A stretch of DNA of 64,000 bases from Alitta virens. Its lineage: Eukaryota; Annelida; Polychaeta; Phyllodocida; Nereididae. The stretch covers positions 39,338,204 through 39,402,203 of the forward strand of contig OW028582.1 of the NCBI GenBank assembly GCA_932294295.1, read 5' to 3'. Every line of letters begins with the position of its first letter. The first letter of the stretch is position 1. The position numbers were made by a program, and so were the translations under genes. Under the pieces are notes generated by a model, which was given only the letters and a program-made list of their open reading frames with translations, ran no database searches and had not been told where the DNA came from. Below, piece by piece: positions 1 to 11,970 of this stretch.

Positions 1-3000
1 CACCTCAGTCCTAGTACACAAATACTGATGCGAGGCCACTAGTGAATAGTCCTAGTATAAAAATAAGTTTGAAGGTTCGAGTACAAGTGCCCATAACAGT
101 ATAAATGTAGTTGCAGAAAATATGCAGTAATGAGAGTATGCTTGACCAGTGGTTGGGGTCAATATTCACAGCTCATCCACACCAGAGGGCAGCAGTGGTA
201 GTGGTGCCAAGTTCAAACTCGTAGCCTCAGCTCAGAACGGTTGAAGGACTACGGGGTCTCGTTTCGTGGGTTCGATTCCATACGAGTGTTAAACATGAGC
301 TTTGTGACAACTTATTAAAACTTGGGACAAGTTACAAAATAAATTGCTGAATCTGCGAAGTCTGATAGATGACTGCTTGTTGCCTGAAACATTTTTTCTT
401 CACATTGAAATTTCGATCGAACATCCAGATAGGGGGGGGGGGGATATTTGCATCAGATGGCAGGTTGCATTAACTTGTCATGTTGATCTGTATGTTCTGA
501 ATACATTTACAAATACATTCAGAATTATTTCATACATATATTTCATGCTCTTCATGGAAATACTCTCATTCCAAGAAGAGACTTATCTCCAGTTTTGCTT
601 GGAAGCCGGATCAGCAGTGACACTCTAACTATATATATATATAATATACATCCCATCCATCCATATAATATTATATATATATGCCAATGGGGGTGTGATG
701 AGCAGTGGCTGCATACCAGCATTGTGCTCGCATCCTGCATTCAATACATGAACGTGATCAGACCTTCAGTTTCAAAACACAGGGATACATGAGGCCACAT
801 ATGCAACAGAGCTGAAACAACTCGTGACATAAAACAAGTGGATTTGGATTAGGGACAATGTCTTCATGAAAGTAAAACAAAATGAATATAGGTACGTGCT
901 TTAGTTGTTTTTGTGTGTCCTATAAACATGTGTTAAGTCATGTTGCTGACACAGCTAGGGTTGCATTAAATGCAATAAAGGGATGATATTAGCAGTGCTC
1001 AGTTTATATCGTGCATTTGACAACTAGTTTTCCAAGGTATGAACATAACACTGACATGACTGGGCTCAAATTTGTAGTGGGTTTAACACTCGCATTTTAT
1101 ACTTACCTTTATTTTACTGTTTTGAAATAATGCATTTTTTCTCTCAACCCAGTGACAGACGACTGTTTGTTTTGCACTGAATATGAAACAATCCATATGA
1201 GGCCTTTATAAGTATTGCCTCATGAGTCATGAATATTTAATTAAGGTGGACATTACAGAAAGATTAGCTGCTTATAGGACTGTGCAGTCACTGCAGTGGT
1301 ATTATGGGTTTAGTTAGGGTGCGTGGTTAGCAATCTTTCTAGTTCAATTGTGGCACTAAATTGTGTAACCCCCCTCACTTGTTTATGTGTCAGATCCGCA
1401 CTTATTGCCATGACCTCACACTTGACAGCATAACATTTTATCAACCATGTAGGTCATTTGTCAATTTTGCAAAAATTAGGACCAGTCCATGACACTTAAT
1501 TGTACACTATGGAAACCTATTTGGTAACAACCACGAATTTATACGTGCATATACCATTATAGTATGGCTGTTTTAGTCATGTACACTGTATAATATTCTG
1601 ATGCATATTCTGCTTGGATTGATTTCAATTTCTGTAAGAGCTTGTAAGCTCTTCATTTCTGCATGGTAATTCACCAAGTGTAGAGAGGTGTAAATGTTAA
1701 GTATTAGACTGCCTCATATACATCATATGCGAAAGTATTGAAAGAACATGAAAGGACAGGTATTTGGTGGATTAAAATATGCCCCTCTTGCCTTTGCAAA
1801 ACATTATTTTGGGCAACAGGTGGACTGTGTTATATGCAATATACTGTGTGGCCAAAGGGTGGCTACTTAACACGTGTGCACCAATTTAGAATTTTAAATA
1901 CCTCAAATTCAAAAGGGACCAATAAATATGCTTATAATATTTCAGGAGAATATTATATGACAGGGTGTCTGAATGACTAATATGCTGACAGATAGTCAGA
2001 TAAACAATCTTAAATACATAGACCGTCAGTTAATATATATTTATTTAGTGAGGGATATATACATGTATGCAGTAAGATATACTGTCAGACAGACAGCTAG
2101 ACATACAGATAGACACAACATCAAGCTTATCTAATGTGTTTTGGCTTCAAGTATGTGTCAGAGATGAACTTAAATTAAACACATTGGTGTGATTTATCTG
2201 TTTGTCAAATTTGATTATTAGCCACTCCATTAATAGCACTTACGGACAAATTAGCTGACCTGGCAGGTTATATTAGTTTATTTGGCAACCATTTGTCAAC
2301 AAGCCTTACGTGATAATACTGATATTGTTGCTTGCTAAGCAAATTTGTTGTTTGCCTGGCAAATTAGTCTACCTTACTGACAGTATAACGTTATGATCAG
2401 CTTCCCTGATTCCTGATTCAGAGTCGTTTTATGAAAAATTTAGGTCAGATCAATTGGTTTCAATTTATGCTACAAGCCACAACTACATTTTTGTACATAA
2501 TAAAATTGAAGGAGCTGTGTAATCAAATTTACGAAGTAACGACGCTAAAAACATTCATGACATTCTTCTGTACCTCGTTTTCGTATTCGGCAGTATTTGC
2601 CAGGCAATATTTGATATTCAAAATGGTGATATTAGTTTATTTGCACCATTGGATACAGCAATAGGCCAATATATTTTGACAGTTCCTTGTGGTACAAATA
2701 CCCAGAGTTAGTATTTTGTGATGACCACTCTTCAGTTGCAATAGGCCTACATCTGTCCTTGGAAGGTCAAAGTCACCATTGATTTATTAGTGACGTCATC
2801 AAGCTGTGCACACAAATCCCTCATTGTTATAGGTATGCTTTGTCTAATGTTGATTCATGAGAACTGTTAAGTAATGCTAAATATTTGGGATTTTTAACAT
2901 TATACCCAAAAATTTGTGTCAGGTGTCGGGTAGGCATTTTGATTCAGATCTGAATCTAAATTTGAGTGCTGAAATGGTAAACCGGTGAAGTCTTGCAATT

Positions 3001-3009
3001 GGTCAGATA
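1..3009. other. Gene-free stretch before the first MITE
   Basis: No convincing exon is visible on either strand. Open frames here are short, AT-rich and lack splice-bounded coding character. Contents that can be named are a tRNA-like SINE head near 205-292, a run of about 13 G near 432, a TA-rich microsatellite near 631-680 and short TA-rich patches. The region may hold 5' exons or introns of the plus-strand membrane-protein gene whose last exons lie at 4292-5629, but I could not identify them. Confidence 0.5.
205..292 (+). repeat. tRNA-like SINE head or degenerate tRNA pseudogene
   Basis: The stretch carries a perfect polymerase III B-box (GGTTCGATTCC) about 50 bases after an A-box-like segment (TAGCCTCAGCTC). 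ACTCGT upstream and ACGAGT after the T-loop could pair as an acceptor-like stem. The T-arm stem is mismatched, so it is not a functional tRNA. A tRNA-derived SINE fragment is the best reading. No tail or target duplication was found. Confidence 0.45.
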
Positions 3010-3839
3010 GGGGAAGGCGGGGCATGATGGGCACCCTAACTTTGGGGGCTTGCCATTTCTATACTATGCCCAGACAAATAACTATCTGTTACTCATTGGT
3101 ATTGTATTAGGTTCTACTTTCACTGCAAAATCTTGTTTCGCTCGAGAAATTCCTGTTTGAGTTATGCACACATTTAACTTTTTGGCAAGTGCCCATCATG
3201 CCCCACAAGGCTGGGGCAAGATGGGCACCTTGTTGGGGCATGATGGGCACCTTGTTGGGGCATGATGGGCAGATGCAAGTGCAGGTCAGTATTTATGAAA
3301 TGAAGTACAAAAACTGAAATAATTTCTATATTTTTAATAAACAAACATGTATTACATATTATAATATAAGTTATTACCTACTGTGTCTGAAAAGCATATT
3401 TAATAGATTTAGTATATATAGGGCAAGATGGGCCCTATGCCCATCTTGCCCCGATCAAGAGACCCATCATGCCCCCAAACTTCATTTTTCACAAATGCTC
3501 TCAGACACTACTTTCCAGGAATTAGGTCAAATCAAACAGCTAACATGTAAAATGGTAAGATTTCTCTTTGTAACAATAACATGAGACACCTGTTAAAATC
3601 TGGCATTAACATGGTCACTGCGCATTTGGAAAACCAGCTTAAAAAGTTGCAAAGATTGCAAAATCCTAGAAATGGCAATATTTGCTGAAATATCGGTACC
3701 TGAACCATGTGCTTTTTTCTTCAACAAATCCTTGTGGAACGTGTTCTAAACCACAAACAACAGCTCCTCCCGGTGTTAAACTTAGGAGTTATTGCCCAAA
3801 CCCATCATGCCCCGGGGGCCCATCATGCCCCGCCTTCCC
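3010..3839. mobile_element. MITE with GGGGCATGATGGGC subterminal repeats, TA target duplication
   Basis: The ends are inverted copies of each other: the left end starts GGGGAAGGCGGGGCATGATG and the right end, read on the other strand, starts GGGAAGGCGGGGCATGATGG. A TA dinucleotide flanks both sides (3008-3009 and 3840-3841). Inside, the word GGGGCATGATGGGC and variants recur in both orientations near 3190-3270, 3420-3475 and 3800-3835. There is no transposase ORF, so it is a non-autonomous DNA transposon of about 830 bp. A TA duplication is compatible with Tc1/mariner-like mobilisation, but the superfamily is not proven. Confidence 0.75.
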
Positions 3840-4202
3840 TACTGCTCATATGCAAATATCACAGAGGACCACGTCTCTGCAGATGTTTTTTTTTTAACAA
3901 TAATGCATTTTCAAGTATTTATTTCGTCATAGATAAGATGAGATATATTTTATTTAAAGTCGTATGTAAGAACAAATAACATAAGCAGAAGCTTTGGCTC
4001 GAATAGAAAACTGTATGACAAATGAAATATGTACAGATGAGGAGTGAAAACTATAAAAAAACAAGATTAGATTAATATATAATAAAAGCAAATAGAAAAC
4101 TGAGACTTTATCAGGGAAAGTCGAAGAATTCAGAAATTACTGGAAGGGAAACCTTCCTTGTATTTAAAGAGCAATGAGAAAGGTTGGCATGATTTCATTT
4201 TC

Positions 4203-4285
4203 AGTTGCATTTATTGAAACCTGACTAACATGTTCCTTTTGTGATGCATTTATTGAAACCTGACTAACATGTTCCTTTTGTGATT
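4203..4285 (+). repeat. Tandem duplication of the branch-site region before a splice acceptor
   Basis: A unit of about 39 bases (GCATTTATTGAAACCTGACT, then AACATGTTCCTTTTGTGAT) is present twice, head to tail, directly upstream of the acceptor of the exon at 4292. Each copy carries a branch-point-like CTGAC/CTAAC and a short pyrimidine stretch. Only the second copy is followed by the CAG. Confidence 0.8.
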
Positions 4286-4291
4286 GTGCAG

Positions 4292-5629
4292 CCACTCGGA
4301 ACCTGTCAGTGATCATCTTCCTGGCTGTGGTTGCAGTTCTCCTCCTCATCCTCCTCATCACGATGCTCTACTTGAACAGGGCTGCTTGCTTCAAGAGATG
4401 CGACGGCCAGACCTGCTTTGATGTCAAGAAGATGATTCAGAGTCAGTTCCGATTAATATAAGATATTGCAGTTATTATATGGTTATTGTTTACTATTGAC
4501 AGGGATAGTAACTGTTAAAGATGGTCAGAATATATATGAAATATATAGAGTTCAGTTCTCACGTCAGACTGTCAGTATCTAATTTAAACCTGTCTCTGCT
4601 CGGGACCCTGTGTCTTAAGGGTCCCTGGAAACTGAAGTGAGCTACGTATTGCCGGCTGCACCTAATTCCGGCTGTTTTGTATTCCTTGAACAATATTGAG
4701 CAACTTTGGTAGATGGCGCGGGCAGTGGACTTGTACACAGAATTTAAACATGATGCAGTTGGTCTTTTTTTTAATGAAATATATTGTCAGTTAATTTACT
4801 GTAATAGTAAAGTAATAGAGTCAGTATGGCATTATTTTCATTAATTTATATATTAGCTTTTGGATGATTTTATTGTTTTAGGTAATATAGATATTTCATC
4901 ACAATGGAAATTTTCTGGCCATTGAAATATCTGCTGACCTGAAACAGTGAAAAGTTAGCAGATAATTTATGAAGTGCAACTGTAATTTCTTGTTTAATTA
5001 ATCTCATCAGTTGCCTTTTTTTCTCTCATGAAATTCACTTCGCAAATGTGCATCAATTGAATTGCATTGAAACTTGAAAGGTTGTCTTTCAACGAATGAG
5101 CACATTTTGATGGGTGCATGGCCTCTTTCTTGTTATAGGCCTAAGACATAAAATGACCCCAGATTAACTCCAGGCTTACAAGAAAGTCATTGATATGTTG
5201 ATTATTATATATATGAACATTTTGTAATATTTTTAGTCTCTTTTTACTAAATAGCTCTGTGAAAGGTATAATAGTAAGTAATGGGAAGGACAGGTGTTAT
5301 TTAACATTAAAAGTAGCGAAATGTGTATTGCAAATGTTTGGGTGTACAAGATGGAATGTTGTATGTGGTCTTATATTAAAGAGTTAAAGTAAGCTTTCAT
5401 TCATTTAGAGTACAGTACAAATGTATGCTGTAAAAGGTCGCTTTTTTCCCCAACAGAAGCGCAACACGACCTCTTCACAGATAGTTCGTCGGACGAAGAG
5501 GAAACGACTCCGATCTCAAGTAAGAAGAAAAAGGACGAAGAAAAAGGAAAGAATGAAGGAAAGAAGGAAGGAGAGGGGAAGGAAGAATCAGCAAAAATCA
5601 CAGAAGGAGAGAAGAAAGAGTTGAAATAA
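4292..5629 (+). CDS. Small single-pass membrane protein, last two exons (5' incomplete)
   Basis: Exon 4292-4441 follows a good acceptor (TTTTGTGATTGTGCAG) and encodes a hydrophobic segment of about 24 residues (starting LSVIIFLAVVAVLLLILLIT), then a short Cys-containing loop (CFKRCDGQTC) and a KK motif. It ends in phase 1 at a GTCAGT donor. Exon 5457-5629 starts after CCCCAACAG and encodes an acidic Ser patch (TDSSSDEEETP), then a highly charged Lys/Glu tail ending EKKELK and a TAA stop. The phases match across the intron. The product looks like a type I or III membrane protein with a short charged cytoplasmic tail. The Ser-Asp-Glu cluster resembles a CK2 phosphorylation target (inference). 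I do not recognise the family. The N-terminal part lies upstream and was not found. Confidence 0.6.
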
Positions 5630-6403
5630 CGTTATGCAATCTGACATTATAACCTATGCATTTATATATAATATTATACATTGTATTTATTGTACATAAT
5701 TCATTAGATGGTTTCATTGGAATAATATTCACTGCATATTATATCATAAAAAAGTATAATCGGCAAGTGGTTTGTGATATGGAAAACGATGACCTGGTTG
5801 AGTTATGAAGTGGTTGGTGTAATGTCATCCACTTGTTATTTCACATGTATGGCAGATTGACGTTCATAATACTTTCATTTGATGTGTTGAGAACCTCGCT
5901 GCTGCAGATGCTGATAGAAAGATGTCATGTATAACTTACTCAGATGTTTTATCAGATGCAATCCAAACAAGTTATGACTGCAGATTTGCATCTCATGCCA
6001 TCAGGACTCAACACATGGTATAACAACTCATTTCTGGGATGCCTTAGTGAGAAATGCCTGCTACTGTTTTCAGATTTCTAGGGTGCACATTGTTACTGGA
6101 TATACTAGACTGACATTTTCTGTCTGAACTTGAAGAATAGAATGGTGTTAATACTCGGGCTTTTATTACATTATTTCAAATCTGCATACCTCACCCATGT
6201 GTGTGTATCATGTACTCTACTATTCAGTATTGGGTATACACTGTATAATGTGCACCATTCACCTGTCAGCTCGTCTGTTGTATTCAATTTTCATGATCTG
6301 CTTTTATTCTTTTCCTGAGAAACCTTTGCACGAGGTGATGTATGTCTTTTGTTTCGACTCTTGTAAATCACTGTTTATGAAACTTCATTGTAAGAAAACA
6401 ATG

Positions 6404-6409
6404 AATAAA
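6404..6409 (+). terminator. Poly(A) signal of the membrane-protein gene
   Basis: A canonical AATAAA lies about 775 bases after the TAA stop at 5627-5629, followed by an A-rich run near 6430. It is the first good signal downstream of the stop, giving an AT-rich 3' UTR of about 0.8 kb. Confidence 0.55.
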
Positions 6410-6516
6410 GAAGAAAGGTCCAGTGCCTGAAAAAAAAAGAGAAACTGGTTTGAAAATGTTAATGTTATTATCTTTCTATCCAAGCAGTGCCCTTCCGGAA
6501 AATGGTCACCTTAAAA

Positions 6517-9500
6517 TTTCATGGGTTCAAAGCCCACTCCCTGACCTGTTTATGAGCCACATCTCAGTCCCTGTCCCATCAGATGGGATGCACTCATCAT
6601 CTTATCCATTGTAGTGACTAGCTGTGGGTGCATGGGTTCAAAGCCCACCCCCTTCACTCTTTATGAGCCACATCTCAGTCCCTGTCCCATCACATGGGAT
6701 GCACTCATCATCTTACCCATGGTAGTGACTAGCTGTGGGTGCATGGGTTCAAAGCCCACTCCCTGAAGTGCTTATGAGCCAGTGCATCCATGGTAGTGAC
6801 TAGCTGTGGGTGCATGGGTTCAAAGCCCACCCCCTTCACTCTTTATGAGCCACATCTCAGTCCCTGTCCCATCACATGGGATGCACTCATCATCTTATCC
6901 ATGGTAGTGACTAGCTGTGGGTGCATGGGTTCAAAGCCCACTCCCTGAAGTGCTTATGAGCCAGTGCATCCATGGTAGTGACTAGCTGTGGGTGCATGGG
7001 TTCAAAGCCCACCCCCTTCACTCTTTATGAGCCACATCTCAGTCCCTGTCCCATCACATGGGATGCACTCATCATCTTATCCATGGTAGTGACTAGCTGT
7101 GGGTGCATGGGTTCAAAGCCCACTCCCTGAAGTGCTTATGAGCCAGTGCATCCATGGTAGTGACTAGCTGTGCGTGTGTGGGTTCAAAGCCCACTCCCTG
7201 AAGTGCTTATGAGCCACATCTCAGTCCCTGTCCCATCACATGGGATGCACTCATCATCTCATCCATGGTAGTGACTAGCTGTGGGTGCATGGGTTCAAAG
7301 CTCACTCCCTGACCTGTTTATGAGCCACATCTCAGTCCCTGTCCCATCACATGGGATGCACTCATCATCTCATCCGTGGTAGTGACTAGCTGTGGGTGCA
7401 TGGGTTCAAAGCCCACCCCCTTCATTGTTTATGAGCCACATTTCAGTCCCTGTCCCATCACATGGGATGCACTCATCATCTCATCCATGGTAGTGACTAG
7501 CTGTGGGTGCATGGGTTCAAAGCCCACCCCCTTCATTGTTTATGAGCCACATCTCAGTCCCTGTCCCATCACATGGGATGCACTCATCATCTCATCCATG
7601 GTAGTGACTAGCTGTGGGTGCATGGGTTCAAAGCCCACCCCCTTCATTGTTTATGAGCAACATCTCAGTCCCTGTCCCATCACATGGGATGCACTCATCA
7701 TCTCATCCATGGTAGTGACTAGCTGTGGGTGCATGGGTTCAAAGCTCACTCCCTGACCTGTTTATGAGCCACATCTCAGTCCCTGTCCCATCACATGGGA
7801 TGCACTCATCATCTCATCCGTGGTAGTGACTAGCTGTGGGTGCATGGGTTCAAAGCCCACCCCCTTCATTGTTTATGAGCCACATTTCAGTCCCTGTCCC
7901 ATCACATGGGATGCACTCATCATCTCATCCATGGTAGTGACTAGCTGTGGGTGCATGGGTTCAAAGCCCACCCCCTTCATTGTTTATGAGCCACATCTCA
8001 GTCCCTGTCCCATCACATGGGATGCACTCATCATCTCATCCATGGTAGTGACTAGCTGTGGGTGCATGGGTTCAAAGCCCACCCCCTTCATTGTTTATGA
8101 GCAACATCTCAGTCCCTGTCCCATCACATGGGATGCACTCATCATCTCATCCATGGTAGTGACTAGCTGTGGGTGCATGGGTTCAAAGCTCACTCCCTGA
8201 CCTGTTTTTGAGCCACATCTCAGTCCCTGTCCCATCACATGGGATGCACTCGTCATCTCATCCGTGGTAGTGACTAGCTGTGGGTGCATGGGTTCAAAGC
8301 CCACCCCCTTCATTGTTTATGAGCCACATTTCAGTCCCTGTCCCATCACATGGGATGCACTCATCATCTCATCCATGGTAGTGACTAGCTGTGGGTGCAT
8401 GGGTTCAAAGCTCACTCCCTGACCTGTTTATGAGCCACATCTCAGTCCCTGTCCCATCACATGGGATGCACTCATCATCTCATCCATGGTAGTGACTAGC
8501 TGTGGGTGCATGGGTTCAAAGCTCACTCCCTGACCTGTTTATGAGCCACATCTCAGTCCCTGTCCCATCACATGGGATGCACTCATAATCTCATCCATGG
8601 TAGTGACTAGCTGTGGGTGCATGGGTTCAAAGCTCACTCCCTGACCTGTTTATGAGCCACATCTCAGTCCCTGTCCCATCACATGGGATGCACTCATCAT
8701 CTCATCCATGGTAGTGACTAGCTGTGGGTGCATGGGTTCAAAGCTCACTCCCTGACCTGTTTATGAGCCACATCTCAGTCCCTGTCCCATCACATGGGAT
8801 GCACTCATCATCTCATCAATGGTAGTGACTAGCTGTGGGTGCATGGGTTCAAAGCTCACTCCCTGACCTGTTTATGAGCCACATCTCAGTCCCTGTCCCA
8901 TCACATGGGATGCACTCATCATCTCATCCGTGGTAGTGACTAGCTGTGGGTGCATGGGTTCAAAGCCCACCCCCTTCATTGTTTATGAGCCACATTTCAG
9001 TCCCTGTCCCATCACATGGGATGCACTCATCATCTCATCCATGGTAGTGACTAGCTGTGGGTGCATGGGTTCAAAGCCCACCCCCTTCATTGTTTATGAG
9101 CCACATCTCAGTCCCTGTCCCATCACATGGGATGCACTCATCATCTCATCCATGGTAGTGACTAGCTGTGGGTGCATGGGTTCAAAGCCCACCCCCTTCA
9201 TTGTTTATGAGCAACATCTCAGTCCCTGTCCCATCACATGGGATGCACTCATCATCTCATCCATGGTAGTGACTAGCTGTGGGTGCATGGGTTCAAAGCC
9301 CACCCCCTTCATTGTTTATGAGCCACATCTCAGTCCCTGTCCCATCACATGGGATGCACTCATCATCTCATCCATGGTAGTGACTAGCTGTGGGTGCATG
9401 GGTTCAAAGCTCACTCCCTGACCTGTTTATGAGCCACATCTCAGTCCCTGTCCCATCACATGGGATGCACTCATCATCTCATCCATGGTAGTGACTAGCT

Positions 9501-11970
9501 GTGGGTGCATGGGTTCAAAGCTCACTCCCTGACCTGTTTATGAGCCACATCTCAGTCCCTGTCCCATCACATGGGATGCACTCATCATCTCATCAATGGT
9601 AGTGACTAGCTGTGGGTGCATGGGTTCAAAGCTCACTCCCTGACCTGTTTATGAGCCACATCTCAGTCCCTGTCCCATCACATGGGATGCACTCATCATC
9701 TCATCCGTGGTAGTGACTAGCTGTGGGTGCATGGGTTCAAAGCCCACCCCCTTCATTGTTTATGAGCCACATTTCAGTCCCTGTCCCATCACATGGGATG
9801 CACTCATCATCTCATCGATGGTAGTGACTAGCTGTGGGTGCATGGGTTCAAAGCCCACCCCCTTCATTGTTTATGAGCCACATCTCAGTCCCTGTCCCAT
9901 CACATGGGATGCACTCATCATCTCATCCATGGTAGTGACTAGCTGTGGGTGCATGGGTTCAAAGCCCACCCCCTTCATTGTTTATGAGCAACATCTCAGT
10001 CCCTGTCCCATCACATGGGATGCACTCATCATCTCATCCATGGTAGTGACTAGCTGTGGGTGCATGGGTTCAAAGCCCACCCCCTTCATTGTTTATGAGC
10101 CACATCTCAGTCCCTGTCCCATCACATGGGATGCACTCATCATCTCATCCATGGTAGTGACTAGCTGTGGGTGCATGGGTTCAAAGCTCACTCCCTGACC
10201 TGTTTATGAGCCACATCTCAGTCCCTGTCCCATCACATGGGATGCACTCATCATCTCATCCATGGTAGTGACTAGCTGTGGGTGCATGGGTTCAAAGCCC
10301 ACCCCCTTCATTGTTTATGAGCCACATCTCAGTCCCTGTCCCATCACATGGGATGCACTCATCATCTCATCCATGGTAGTGACTAGCTGTGGGTGCATGG
10401 GTTCAAAGCTCACTCCCTGACCTGTTTATGAGCCACATCTCAGTCCCTGTCCCATCACATGGGATGCACTCATCATCTCATCCGTGGTAGTGACTAGCTG
10501 TGGGTGCATGGGTTCAAAGCCCACCCCCTTCATTGTTTATGAGCCACATTTCAGTCCCTGTCCCATCACATGGGATGCACTCATCATCTCATCCATGGTA
10601 GTGACTAGCTGTGGGTGCATGGGTTCAAAGCCCACCCCCTTCATTGTTTATGAGCAACATCTCAGTCCCTGTCCCATCACATGGGATGCACTCATCATCT
10701 CATCCATGGTAGTGACTAGCTGTGGGTGCATGGGTTCAAAGCCCACCCCCTTCATTGTTTATGAGCAACATCTCAGTCCCTGTCCCATCACATGGGATGC
10801 ACTCATCATCTCATCCATGGTAGTGACTAGCTGTGGGTGCATGGGTTCAAAGCCCACCCCCTTCATTGTTTATGAGCCACATCTCAGTCCCTGTCCCATC
10901 ACATGGGATGCACTCATCATCTCATCCATGGTAGTGACTAGCTGTGGGTGCATGGGTTCAAAGCTCACTCCCTGACCTGTTTATGAGCCACATCTCAGTC
11001 CCTGTCCCATCACATGGGATGCACTCATCATCTCATCCATGGTAGTGACTAACTGTGGGTGCATGGGTTCAAAGCTCACTCCCTGACCTGTTTATGAGCC
11101 ACATCTCAGTCCCTGTCCCATCACATGGGATGCACTCATCATCTCATCAATGGTAGTGACTAGCTGTGGGTGCATGGGTTCAAAGCTCACTCCCTGACCT
11201 GTTTATGAGCCACATCTCAGTCCCTGTCCCATCACATGGGATGCACTCATCATCTCATCCGTGGTAGTGACTAGCTGTGGGTGCATGGGTTCAAAGCCCA
11301 CCCCCTTCATTGTTTATGAGCCACATTTCAGTCCCTGTCCCATCACATGGGATGCACTCATCATCTCATCGATGGTAGTGACTAGCTGTGGGTGCATGGG
11401 TTCAAAGCCCACCCCCTTCATTGTTTATGAGCCACATCTCAGTCCCTGTCCCATCACATGGGATGCACTCATCATCTCATCCATGGTAGTGACTAGCTGT
11501 GGGTGCATGGGTTCAAAGCCCACCCCCTTCATTGTTTATGAGCAACATCTCAGTCCCTGTCCCATCACATGGGATGCACTCATCATCTCATCCATGGTAG
11601 TGACTAGCTGTGGGTGCATGGGTTCAAAGCCCACCCCCTTCATTGTTTATGAGCCACATCTCAGTCCCTGTCCCATCACATGGGATGCACTCATCATCTC
11701 ATCCATGGTAGTGACTAGCTGTGGGTGCATGGGTTCAAAGCCCACCCCCTTCATTGTTTATGAGCCACATCTCAGTCCCTGTCCCATCACATGGGATGCA
11801 CTCATCATCTCATCCATGGTAGTGACTAGCTCTGGGTGCATGGGTTCAAAGCCCACCCTATTCATTGTTTATGAGCCACATCTCAGTCCCTGTCCCATCA
11901 CATGGGATGTACTCATCATCTCATCCATGGTAGTGACTAGCTTTGAGTGCATGGGGCATATCTTTCATCA
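6517..11970. repeat. Satellite array: 111-bp monomer with higher-order repeats
   Basis: About 49 head-to-tail copies of a 111-bp unit beginning GGTAGTGACTAGCTGTGGGT and containing GCATGGGTTCAAAGCCCAC. Monomers are very similar. Early copies (about 6721-7156) alternate a full 111-bp unit with a 71-bp deleted unit, giving a 182-bp dimer repeated at least three times. Later, a variant with CCGTGG in place of CCATGG marks period starts near 7376, 7820, 8264, 8930, 9707, 10484 and 11261, so the higher-order period changes from 444 (4-mer) through 666 (6-mer) to 777 (7-mer). The unit length is a multiple of three and one frame is free of stops, which creates long but false ORFs. The segment TGGG-TTCAAAG-CCCA looks like a tRNA T-arm. 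The array lies between the membrane-protein gene and the M4 protease gene. Confidence 0.95.

Noticed and set aside
205..292. A functional tRNA gene
   Set aside because: The B-box is perfect, but the T-arm and D-arm stems do not pair well. A SINE head or pseudogene is more likely.
6517..11970. CRISPR array
   Set aside because: The repeats are directly adjacent 111-bp units without unique spacers, in a eukaryotic genome.
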